A stretch of DNA of 32,881 nt, taken from NCBI GenBank assembly GCA_022072505.1, contig JAJVHU010000021.1:1-32881 (forward strand), read 5' to 3'. The position numbers and the translations under genes are program-made. Below the pieces are notes generated by a model. That model ran no database searches. It was not told the origin of the DNA and saw only the letters and a list, made by a program, of their open reading frames with translations. The DNA comes from Phycisphaerae bacterium. GTDB taxonomy: Bacteria > Planctomycetota > Phycisphaerae > UBA1845. How positions within the stretch are numbered: position 1 is the stretch's first letter; each line of letters starts with the position of its first letter. Below, one piece after another: positions 1 to 6,864 of the stretch.

Positions 1-470
1 CAGACGCCCCCGACGACACACCAGACCCCGACCACGCCCTCGCGCCCGGGACAAGCTCCCAGCCCGACGCCTCAGCGCCAAGGACGACGCCCGCGACGGG
101 GATCGACCGCCAGGCCCGCTTCATGCGAACCCTCCCTCCGGAGGCAAGAAGCCTCTCTGGTGCGGAAGCCCGAAGCCTCCTCATCGCTGAGATCGAAGGC
201 CGACGGCCCCTCCTCGCAACGGAAATCCGCAACAAGAAGGCCCGCAGCCCCGCACCCGTGTCGAGCCGACCCCCTCAGACCTGCTCGGTACGCGTCAAAG
301 GGTCAGCCTACCAAGCCCCCCCCCCCCCCCGATGTCAAGAGATTTTTTGGAGGCGCGCCTGTTTTTTCGCGCCCCCCAAGCCGCCGGCTCCTGACCCCCA
401 AACTCCAACCCCTGACCCCTCACACGCGGTCTCAAACCCGCATGAAAGCCCGGCCCCGACTCTCCACCTG
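1..470 (+). other. Left-edge region, possible 3' end of an unidentified gene
   Basis: Nothing recognisable can be named here. The plus-strand frame beginning at base 3 is open from the window edge. It encodes an Asp/Pro/Ala-rich stretch, then a more protein-like segment (around TGIDRQARFMRTLPPEARSL) with high third-position GC. This could be the C-terminal tail of a gene that starts outside the window. The frame runs into a run of 15 C at 316-330, after which the true frame cannot be decided. Frame 1 is also open from base 1 to a stop at 469-471. No family motif is seen. Confidence 0.3.
316..330. repeat. Poly-C run (15 C)
   Basis: Fifteen consecutive C residues. A homopolymer of this length is prone to slippage and to sequencing error, so the reading frame across it is unreliable. 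Confidence 0.9.
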
Positions 471-566
471 ACTCCGGTGCTCCGCGGCGCGCGGCGCTCC
501 TCGATCCACCTCGAAGGCGTCACGGCGCGCGGCGTTTCTCGACCCCAACGGGGTCGCGTCCTCCAG

Positions 567-601
567 CCCAGGGTGGGTCGCCGCAGGCGACCTACCCTGG
601 G
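567..601. repeat. 16-bp stem hairpin in island A
   Basis: CCCAGGGTGGGTCGCC (567-582) pairs with GGCGACCTACCCTGGG (586-601) around a GCA loop. One pair is G-U in this copy. The equivalent hairpin in copy B (16210-16244) has G-C at that position. Confidence 0.8.
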
Positions 602-766
602 AAACCGAGAACGCTCGATCCTCAACCCCGGCGATGTGACAATTGTCAAGAAGGTAGGGGTTGCACCACGCGATCCACCCAGGTTGGTTCGACCCCTTCG
701 GGGTCGCGTTTTGATCCCGCACGCCACCGTGGGTTTCACCCACGGCTATCCACGTAATTCCCCTTC

Positions 767-879
767 GGGGAATATGACACCAACGACCGCGGGGGAACAT
801 GACGTCTGACGGCCCGGGAACATGACGTCTGACCGTTGTGGAATATGACGTCTGATCGCCGGGGATTACGACGCCGATC
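767..879. repeat. About 23-nt minisatellite, about 5 units
   Basis: Imperfect tandem units with the core GAAYATGACGYCTGACNGCC. Copy B carries about eight units of the same repeat at 16410-16588. Confidence 0.8.
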
Positions 880-969
880 CCCGAAGGGGATCAACATGAA
901 TAGCCGTGGGCGCAGCCCACGGAAGACGAAGGCAAGCGCACCCAACCCCGAAGGGGTTGTGCCGCTCGG

Positions 970-1392
970 CGCAACCGTTTCATCTGGCGCAACCCCTTCA
1001 ACCCATCGCAATCCTTTCAACCCGCCGCAACCGTTTCATCTGGCGCAACCCCTTCGACCCGGCGCAACCGTTTCATCTGGCGCAACTCCTTCAACCCATC
1101 GCAACCGTTTCATCTGGTGCAACTCCTTCAACCCGGCGCAACCGTTTCATCTGGCGCAACCCCTTCAACTCGGTGCAACCGTTTCATCTGGTGCAACCCG
1201 TTCGACCCGGCGCAACCGTTTCGTCTGGCGCAACTCCTTCAACCCATCGCAATCCTTTCAACCCGCCGCAACCCCTTCAACCCAGCGCAACCCCTTCAAC
1301 CCGGCGCAACCGTTTCATCTGGCGCAACCCCTTCAACTCGGTGCAACCGTTTCATCTGGTGCAACCCGTTCGACCCGGCGCAACCCCGTTGA
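970..1392. repeat. 18/19-nt minisatellite, about 23 units
   Basis: About 23 tandem units of two alternating kinds: GCAACCGTTTCATCTGGC (18 nt) and GCAACCCCTTCAACCC plus three variable bases (19 nt). Mixing 18- and 19-nt units shifts the reading frame repeatedly, so the array is not a coding repeat. Copy B carries about 14 units at 16679-16930. There are no unique spacers, so this is not a CRISPR array. Confidence 0.9.
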
Positions 1393-1862
1393 GCCTGGGA
1401 ATTTTTCCAGCCGACGCCTCACGAACGCGCGTCTTTCGGGTCACGGACCCGCCTTTCAGTCTCGGATTTGGTGTTTGATGCGGAGGGCTTCCCAAAAATT
1501 CCCAGGCTCGTTGGGGTTGGTCGAGGGGTGGATCGCCGCGAACCCAAGGTAGGCCGCCTTCGGCGTCCAACCCTGGGCTGGAGGCCGCAATCCCTTCGGG
1601 ATTGTGACCAACGCATCCGAGAACCCTGCGCCTCCTTCGGAATTGAAACAAAACAACGGACGTTCGCGCGTGTTCGTCGGGATTGAGGCGAATGCGCCCG
1701 ACGATCCTGCGGGACCGTCGGCGAAGCGTGTTGACCGGAGTCAGGCGAAGCGTGTTGCACCGGAGTCCGATGGAGATTCGGGTCGCACCAACTCATAAGT
1801 TCATGCGATTCCAACACCCCGCAACCGGAGCCAGAGGGAGACTCAAGGTCGCCGGAACCCGC

Positions 1863-2390
1863 CTACCCCTGCGCTGAGGCGCCGGCGCTGCGGGCGGGGA
1901 CGACGACCATCGTCATGCGCCGGCCCTCGGCGGTGGGCGGTCGGATGACTTTTCCCTTCTCCCCCAGCGCCGCGATGATTTCCTTGAATTTGCCGAGGGC
2001 GAACTCCATGTTGAAGCGTTCGCGCCCCTTGAAGAGCATCGTGAACTGGACCTTGTGCCCCTTTTCGAGGAATTCGAGGGCGTGACCGACCTTGATCATG
2101 CGGTCATGATCGTCGGTCTTCGGGCGCAGGCGAACCTCTTTGAGATCCACCTTGGCGGCGTGGGACTGTTTCTGCTTCTTTTTCTGGGTGTACTTGAACT
2201 TGCCGTAATCCATGATGCGGCAGACCGGGGGCGTCTCCGTCGGGGACACCTCGACAAGATCAAGCCCGGCGGTTCGCGCCAGGTTCAGGGCTTCGGACGT
2301 CGGGAGGATGCCAAGCTGATTGTTCTCCTGGTCGATGACCCGAACCGGAGAAATGCGAATCTGCTCGTTCAAACGCAGCGCCTTAACGAT
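1863..2390 (-). CDS. infC: Translation initiation factor IF-3
   Basis: IF-3 binds the 30S subunit, prevents premature 50S joining and checks the initiator tRNA/start codon pairing. The product matches the family from end to end: N-terminal INEQI-like stretch (LNEQIRISPVRVID), the PPVCRIMDYGKFKY motif, the Lys-rich linker, and the C-terminal domain with KEVRLRPKTDDHD, FTMLFKGRE and a late PPTAEGRRM segment. With the start chosen here it has 175 residues, a normal length. I place the start at an ATC codon (2390-2388), six codons upstream of the first TTG, because AAAGGAG (2404-2398) lies seven bases before it and the extra residues (VKALR) complete the usual IF-3 N-terminus. AUU/AUC starts are known for infC and underlie its autoregulation. 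It lies downstream of thrS; the usual rpmI-rplT do not follow. Confidence 0.95.
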   Translation of the reverse strand: MVKALRLNEQIRISPVRVIDQENNQLGILPTSEALNLARTAGLDLVEVSPTETPPVCRIMDYGKFKYTQKKKQKQSHAAKVDLKEVRLRPKTDDHDRMIKVGHALEFLEKGHKVQFTMLFKGRERFNMEFALGKFKEIIAALGEKGKVIRPPTAEGRRMTMVVVPARSAGASAQG

Positions 2391-2404
2391 GACCGGACTC
2401 CTTT
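2388..2404 (-). promoter_or_regulatory. Ribosome binding site and ATC start of infC
   Basis: On the minus strand AAAGGAG (2404-2398) is followed by seven bases and then ATC (2390-2388) in frame with IF-3. The first TTG (2372-2370) is 25 bases from this site, too far to use it. Confidence 0.75.
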
Positions 2405-2468
2405 ACTGCAAGACTCTGAACCTATCCGGGGCCGCGCGGGTCGCAGCCGCGTTCCCCCCCCCCGAGAC

Positions 2469-2497
2469 ATTATAACGATCAACGCGGAACAGGAAAC
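2469..2497 (-). promoter_or_regulatory. Candidate infC promoter in the thrS-infC gap
   Basis: The minus strand reads TATAAT at 2474-2469, a perfect -10 box, in the gap between thrS and infC. The -35 region (about 2491-2497, TTTCCT or GTTTCC) is weak. It would give a leader of about 70 nt containing a run of ten G on the RNA (C at 2454-2463). It would let infC be transcribed separately from thrS. Confidence 0.4.
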
Positions 2498-2546
2498 GCC
2501 GAGCGAGGGTCCACACCCGGGACGAACCGGCGACCTTAGTAAGCTT

Positions 2547-4757
2547 TTATCCTTCCGCAAGCCCCCGCGTCTGCACTTCCTTTCGGCAGGCGTCGAGGAA
2601 CGCCTCCAGCGGGCGGTTCCCCAGCGTCCGGCCGTCCCGGTCGTTGACGTTGACCTCGCCCTTCGCGGCCTCGCTCTCGCCCACGACGAGGATGTAATTG
2701 ACCTTGTCCTGACGGTGGCGATGCTTCTTCGGACCGATCTTCTCGCTGGACACGTCCAGCACCGCCCGAAGCCCCGCCGACCTGAGGCGATCGAACACCG
2801 TCCGGGCGTAGGCTTCGCTCTTTTCGCTGACCGTGACGACGGCGACCTGCACCGGCGACAGCCACAGCGGAAACGCGCCGGCAAAATGCTCGATCAGAAT
2901 CCCCGTGAACCGCTCCAGGCTTCCGAAAGGCGCGCGGTGAATCACGACCGGGCGGTGAGGCCGGTTGTCCGAACCGACGTAGGTCAGGTTGAACCGGCTC
3001 GCCATGTTGTAGTCCACCTGCACCGTGCCGAGCTGCCACTGCCGCCCGATGCAGTCCTTGACGACGAAGTCGATCTTCGGTCCGTAGAACGCGGCCTCGC
3101 CGACTTCCTCGGTCGCCGACATGCCGCTCGCCGCGACGGCTTGGCGGACCGCCTCCTCGGAGCGCGCCCACCCCTGCGGATTGTCGATGAATTTCGGATC
3201 GCCGGGATCGTGCAGTCCGATGCGGACGCGGTAATCCTTCAAGCCGAGCAGTTCGAGCACGTAGCGGGTCAGCGAGACGCACTTCGCCAGCTCGTCGGGC
3301 AACTGATCCTCGGTGCAGAACAGGTGGGCGTCGTCCTGGGTGAAGCCGCGGACGCGCGTCAGGCCTGAAAGCTCGCCCGACTGCTCATACCGGTAGACGG
3401 TTCCGAACTCCGCGAGGCGGACCGGAAGGTCTTTGTAGCTGCGCGGTTCGCTGGCGTAGATGCGGGCGTGATGCGGGCAGTTCATCGGTTTGAGCAGGAA
3501 GCCGTCCGAATGCTGGAGCAGGTCGCGGATCAACTGAAGATTGCGAGGCGCGTCGGCCGGATCGGAGCTGAGGCGGTGTCCGTCGGGTTTTCCGGCGGCG
3601 CCGGTCAACTCCGCGTGGCGCGAGGGGTCGGCGATCCGCAATTCGTCGAGCAGGCGCGCGACCCTCCCGCCGAGCGGATCGAGCGACTTCGCCTTGTCGG
3701 CCTCGTAAAGCGAGATCCAGATTTCATTGAGGATGCGGGCTGCGTCCGTCTCGTAAAGCGGGGGGAACTGCGCGTCCCGGTAATACGGAAAATGCCCGCT
3801 CATCCGGTACAGTTCGAGGCGCCCGATGTGCGGGGTGAACACCGGGTCGTACCCCTGCTCGCGGAGCTTGCCGCGCAGGTGCTCCTCGAGCACGAGGCGG
3901 ACGGTCGCGCCTTTCGGTTTCCAGAGGATCAGGCCGCTGCCGGCGAGGGGGTCGATCGTGAACAGGCCCAGCTCCTGTCCGAGGACGCGGTGGTCGCGGG
4001 CTTTCGCCTGCTCGAGCTGGTCGAGGTAGGCGGAAAGGGAGGCCTTCTTGAAGAACGCGGTCCCGTAGATGCGCTGCAGGCGCTGATCGTTGACGTCGCC
4101 GCGGTAATGCGACCCGCTGACCTGGCGGACTTTGAACGCTCCGATGACGCCGGTGGAGGGGACGTGCGGACCACGGCACAAGTCCTCGAAGTCCTGGCCG
4201 AGGCGCTCGCCGGTGACGTAAAAACTCAGGACGTCTCCCTCGGCGCGCTCGGCGTTGTCGATCTTGTACCGGTTGCCCTCGCGGGCGAGCTTCGGCATCG
4301 CGTCCGTGCGCGACATTTCGACGCGGGTGAACCGCCGATCCTCCTTGATGATCCGGGCCATCTCGGACTCGATCCGCTCGAAGTCCTCGGGCGTGATCGA
4401 CCGGGGCAGATCCAGGTCGTAGTAGAAGCCGTCCTCGACCGGCGGTCCGTAAACGAGCTTCGTCTCGGGGAAGAGCGCGCAGACGGCTTCGGCCATCACG
4501 TGGGCCGTGCTGTGACGGAGAACAAAAAGGGCGTCCGGGTCGTCGTCGGACTTCGTGAGAATCTTGATCGCGCCGTTCCCCGGGAGGGGTCGGCGGAGGT
4601 CGAGGATTTCGGATCGCCCGTCGCGGGTGAACTTGCCGGCGATGGCGGCGCGCGCCAGCCCCGCGCCGATCTTCGCGGCGACGTCGGCCGTGCTTGATCC
4701 CGGTGGAAGCTCCAGACCGGTCCCGTCCGGAAGCGTGATGTGCAAGACGGTGCTCAT
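2547..4757 (-). CDS. thrS: Threonyl-tRNA synthetase
   Basis: Charges tRNA-Thr with threonine in the cytoplasm and edits mischarged serine. Visible regions in order: N-terminal TGS domain (about residues 1-65); editing domain with the HxxxH motif HSTAH (82-86) and CRGPH (194-198); class II core with motif 1 around PHIGRLELYRMSGH, motif 2 (about 456-480, RYEQSGELSGLTRVRGFTQD) and motif 3 (HRAPFGSLER onward, 607-616); and a C-terminal anticodon-binding domain. Expected zinc ligands are present as Cys427, His478 and His607. The protein has 736 residues against about 640 in the family, because roughly 75-80 extra residues (about 336-418) sit between SGH and LKPMNC. The core motif is NCPHH rather than the usual NCPGH. 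The ATG has no Shine-Dalgarno sequence and lies about 11 bases from a promoter -10 box, suggesting a nearly leaderless mRNA. Confidence 0.97.
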   Translation of the reverse strand: MSTVLHITLPDGTGLELPPGSSTADVAAKIGAGLARAAIAGKFTRDGRSEILDLRRPLPGNGAIKILTKSDDDPDALFVLRHSTAHVMAEAVCALFPETKLVYGPPVEDGFYYDLDLPRSITPEDFERIESEMARIIKEDRRFTRVEMSRTDAMPKLAREGNRYKIDNAERAEGDVLSFYVTGERLGQDFEDLCRGPHVPSTGVIGAFKVRQVSGSHYRGDVNDQRLQRIYGTAFFKKASLSAYLDQLEQAKARDHRVLGQELGLFTIDPLAGSGLILWKPKGATVRLVLEEHLRGKLREQGYDPVFTPHIGRLELYRMSGHFPYYRDAQFPPLYETDAARILNEIWISLYEADKAKSLDPLGGRVARLLDELRIADPSRHAELTGAAGKPDGHRLSSDPADAPRNLQLIRDLLQHSDGFLLKPMNCPHHARIYASEPRSYKDLPVRLAEFGTVYRYEQSGELSGLTRVRGFTQDDAHLFCTEDQLPDELAKCVSLTRYVLELLGLKDYRVRIGLHDPGDPKFIDNPQGWARSEEAVRQAVAASGMSATEEVGEAAFYGPKIDFVVKDCIGRQWQLGTVQVDYNMASRFNLTYVGSDNRPHRPVVIHRAPFGSLERFTGILIEHFAGAFPLWLSPVQVAVVTVSEKSEAYARTVFDRLRSAGLRAVLDVSSEKIGPKKHRHRQDKVNYILVVGESEAAKGEVNVNDRDGRTLGNRPLEAFLDACRKEVQTRGLAEG

Positions 4758-4768
4758 CAGGTGGGGGC

Positions 4769-4797
4769 AATATAACGGGACGGGTCGGCGATCCCAA
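4769..4797 (-). promoter_or_regulatory. Promoter of thrS
   Basis: On the minus strand TTGGGA (4797-4792), a 17-bp spacer and TATATT (4774-4769) form a sigma-70-like promoter. Transcription would begin about five bases before the thrS ATG at 4757. Confidence 0.55.
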
Positions 4798-4837
4798 GTG
4801 GGAGCGGGCTTGATGGGTTGAAAGAGCGGGGGGCGGC

Positions 4838-4866
4838 TTGTCGAGGCGGGGCGCGGGTGTTATATT
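4838..4866 (+). promoter_or_regulatory. Promoter of infA
   Basis: TTGTCG (4838-4843), a 17-bp spacer and TATATT (4861-4866) form a plausible sigma-70-like promoter 42 bases before the infA start. It diverges from the thrS promoter. Confidence 0.5.
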
Positions 4867-4908
4867 CCTCGGACGGTCGCCCCGACGGCGCGATCTTTCA
4901 GGAGCGGC

Positions 4909-5136
4909 ATGGCGAAATCGGCTGATGTAATCGAACTGGAAGGCACGGTGGTGCAGGCGCTGCCCAACGCGATGTTCCAGGTGCAGGTCGTCGTGGGGGA
5001 CGACACGCACCGCGTGCTTTGCACGATATCCGGGAAGATGCGGAAGAACTACATCCGCATCCTTCCGGGTGACCGGGTGCTGATCGAAATCTCGCCTTAC
5101 GACCTGAACCGCGGACGGATCACGTACCGCCGCTGA
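4909..5136 (+). CDS. infA: Translation initiation factor IF-1
   Basis: IF-1 occupies the A site region of the 30S subunit during initiation and supports IF-2 and IF-3. The 75-residue product is a single S1-type OB fold with the typical signature: [14 protein letters not shown] at the start, [17 protein letters not shown] in the middle, and the ending [10 protein letters not shown]. Length and sequence match the family throughout. AGGAG (about 4899-4903) precedes the ATG at good spacing. It is divergent from thrS, so three translation genes (thrS, infC, infA) lie together. Confidence 0.97.
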   Translation: MAKSADVIELEGTVVQALPNAMFQVQVVVGDDTHRVLCTISGKMRKNYIRILPGDRVLIEISPYDLNRGRITYRR

Positions 5137-5333
5137 CGTGCTCGTGCGTCGGACGGGCGCGGTTCGATTCCGCCACCGCAATTCCCCCCCCGAAGACCCT
5201 TCAGGAGCCGTCCCGGCATCGGTGCGTCGTCTGTTTTAAGCCGCCGGAGGCCGCCGGTTCGCCGCGCCGTGCAAGAGGCGCGCGATCGATCGCGCCGGGT
5301 TCGACGGGATGTTGTCCGGCGGCGATCCCGGTA

Positions 5334-5390
5334 AAAACAACGGACGGAAGGCACCGCCGTGGCGGGTAGCGCCTTCCGTCGTCGTTTCGG
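5334..5390 (-). terminator. Rho-independent terminator, minus strand
   Basis: ACGGAAGGC (5344-5352) pairs with GCCTTCCGT (5371-5379). Inside the loop CCGCC (5354-5358) pairs with GGCGG (5361-5365). Read on the minus strand, the stem is followed by GTTGTTTTT. It sits about 165 bases downstream of the 24-codon gene and would end its transcript. Confidence 0.6.
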
Positions 5391-5555
5391 TACTGAGGAC
5401 CGAATCTGCTTCGCGTGCGGTCGGTTCAAGCCGTGGCGCGGACCGTCAAACCGAATCCGCCGTGCGAAGCGCCTCGAAGAGGCTTCAATTTGAAGCGGCC
5501 TTCACTGACTTCGACCGATGCACCACCGGTCGATGCCGCAAGCACGTCACCGTGC

Positions 5556-5630
5556 CTAGCGCTTCTTCGAAGCTTTCTTCTTTCCAGCCTTCTTGGTCGC
5601 CTTCTTGGCGGCCTTGCGCTTCTTCGCCAT
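5556..5630 (-). CDS. Small Lys-rich peptide, 24 residues
   Basis: A 24-codon minus-strand frame beginning MAKKRKAAKK and ending ASKKR-stop. It is almost wholly Lys, Ala and Arg with a few Thr, Gly and Ser. I do not recognise a named family. The composition resembles the basic tails of histone H1-like DNA-binding proteins, so nucleic-acid binding is a guess from charge alone. What supports it as a gene is the upstream context: AAAGGAGGTGAT (5646-5635) is a full 12-nt match to the anti-Shine-Dalgarno sequence, placed just before the ATG, and a near-consensus promoter lies immediately upstream. A different minus-strand frame is open across the same DNA to about 5426 and ends in a protein-like stretch (GDVLAASTGGASVEV), so a frameshifted longer protein is an alternative. 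Confidence 0.6.
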   Translation of the reverse strand: MAKKRKAAKKATKKAGKKKASKKR

Positions 5631-5634
5631 CTCA

Positions 5635-5683
5635 ATCACCTCCTTTCCACGTTTCAGAATACCCTTCGGGTCCGACTTGTCAA
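5635..5683 (-). promoter_or_regulatory. Strong promoter and perfect Shine-Dalgarno of the small basic gene
   Basis: On the minus strand TTGACA (5683-5678) is a perfect -35 box, followed by a 16-bp spacer and TATTCT (5661-5656). Transcription would start near 5649. The short leader carries AAAGGAGGTGAT (5646-5635), complementary to the 3' end of 16S rRNA. Confidence 0.75.
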
Positions 5684-5922
5684 AAGAAATTTTTCCTCAA
5701 GTTCGGACCGATGCCTCCTGATATCGGCAGCCGACCCTCCGACGCATGAGCCGATCCGCGCGCCGCGACGCCGCCGATCGGCGCGCGCCGATCGCGCCGT
5801 CGCGTCTCGCCGCGTCGCCGCGCGCTGCGAGTGCCACGATGATGACGCTTGCGCCGCGCGCGACGGCGCCGCGCCGCGCCGCGTCCGCGGTCGTCGCCGG
5901 CGGCGCCGAATACCGCTTGTTT

Positions 5923-6795
5923 TCAGGCGTTTTCACATGCATTGGTTTCGGGCCGCCGCGCATCCGTCTCGCGGATCCACGTGACGACGTCGCGCAGGAA
6001 AGGTTCGGGGTCGGCTTCGAATTCGAGGCTGTGCCGCGCCGCGTCGTAGCGCGTGACGCGCGTTCCGGACCAGCTCAGATCTCGGATGAATCCCTCGGTC
6101 CGTGCGTTGTCGATGATCCGCTCCTGACCGGCGAGGAGGAGATGCACGGGCGTCGGGGGGCACGACTCCAGCCGCGCGCAGGTCCGGTCCAGGCGCCGCG
6201 ACGCCAGGTAGAAGGCGGCCGTCGCCTGGCGCAGCGTGAGCGGGTCCGCGTCGATGAAGCGCTGCTTCGGGGGATGGGCGGTGAACATCGCCGCGTCGTT
6301 GAGCGGAATGTCGAAGCGGCGGCACGGGTCGGTCACCATCGCGACCCCGATCCGGAACTTTTCGGCCGGCGTGACGCCGACGAGGGGGAACAATCCCGGC
6401 GTGACCAGCGTCAGCCCCTGCACTCCGGCGCCGTCCGTCACGTACGCCGCGACCGCGAGCTTCCCGCCCCAACTGACGCCGAGAAGATGATGTCCGTCCC
6501 GCCCGCTCCGCTCCCGGAGGGCGTCGCGGGCCGCGGACACGTCGGAGAGCAGTTGCTCCGGCGACGCCGCATGACCCCGGTCCCGCGCGTTGCGTCCGCT
6601 GCCCCGCCGATCCGGCTGAAGCACCGCGTAACCCGCGTCCCGCAGGCGCTGCGCGGACGCCTCGTACCACCCGCAATGAGACTGGATGCCGTGAAGGTAC
6701 AGCACGGCGCCGACGGGTTTCCGCGGGAACCAGAACCGCGCGTAGGCCTCGTATCCGTCGGAGAGCGTCAGGCTGATCTCCTCGAAGTCGCCCAC
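5923..6795 (-). CDS. Alpha/beta hydrolase, lysophospholipase-like
   Basis: A serine hydrolase of the alpha/beta-hydrolase fold, closest in layout to the monoacylglycerol lipase/lysophospholipase group; the substrate is unknown. Visible features in the 290-residue product are the oxyanion motif LHG (about 34-36), the nucleophile elbow GVSWGG (Ser108), an acidic residue after strand 7 (Asp229 or Glu225), and the catalytic His255 in RHSLEFE. There is no signal peptide. I chose the GTG at 6795 because the protein fold starts there; the longer frame to 6852 adds a Arg-rich stretch that would run into the ribosome-binding region of the divergent gene. TAGCAT lies seven bases upstream of this GTG, so the mRNA may be leaderless. 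The 5684-5922 stretch downstream is GC-rich and shows no gene. Confidence 0.85.
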   Translation of the reverse strand: MGDFEEISLTLSDGYEAYARFWFPRKPVGAVLYLHGIQSHCGWYEASAQRLRDAGYAVLQPDRRGSGRNARDRGHAASPEQLLSDVSAARDALRERSGRDGHHLLGVSWGGKLAVAAYVTDGAGVQGLTLVTPGLFPLVGVTPAEKFRIGVAMVTDPCRRFDIPLNDAAMFTAHPPKQRFIDADPLTLRQATAAFYLASRRLDRTCARLESCPPTPVHLLLAGQERIIDNARTEGFIRDLSWSGTRVTRYDAARHSLEFEADPEPFLRDVVTWIRETDARRPETNACENA

Positions 6796-6864
6796 GCCGG
6801 TTATGCTAGCCGCCGCGCGTCCGCGGCTCCACCCCCGCCGGCGCTTGCGCAAGGGAGGACCGTC

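Larger units (their letters stand above)
471..1850 (+). repeat. Composite repeat island, copy A
   Basis: A gene-free island built from ordered modules that recur at 16110-17368 in the same orientation. In order it holds: a Tyr/Arg-free hairpin block (541-601); a shared stretch with short perfect hairpins of TTC, GAA or GCA triloops (690-706, 727-745, 757-773, 876-892, 904-922, 944-958); a roughly 23-nt minisatellite (767-879); an 18/19-nt minisatellite (970-1392); a hairpin-rich block (1543-1605); and short tandem units (1720-1769). The tail 1793-1848 recurs at 22404-22456. Open frames cross it in several phases only because repeats lack stops; no protein is credible. It begins within a few bases of the infC stop codon, so it lies at the 3' end of the thrS-infC unit. 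Confidence 0.85.

Noticed and set aside
970..1392. Possible CRISPR array
   Set aside because: The units are back to back, with only two unit kinds and no unique spacers; no cas genes are near.
836..1552. Long open frames with Pro/Ser/Thr-rich repeats through island A (also in island B)
   Set aside because: All three frames are open because the repeat lacks stops, and 18- and 19-nt units shift the frame. There is no ribosome binding site or conserved domain.
5155..5180. tRNA or tmRNA 3' end (GGTTCGATTCCGCC resembles a T arm)
   Set aside because: Only four stem pairs form, and no acceptor stem, anticodon arm or tmRNA features can be found around it.
5634..5648. 16S rRNA 3' end (ATCACCTCCTTT on the plus strand)
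   Set aside because: The bases before it do not match 16S rRNA. Read on the minus strand it is a perfect ribosome binding site before an ATG.
5746..6864. Long N-terminal extension of the uracil-DNA glycosylase frame
   Set aside because: It is the complement of the divergent hydrolase and has no protein character. The glycosylase starts at the GTG with its own ribosome binding site.
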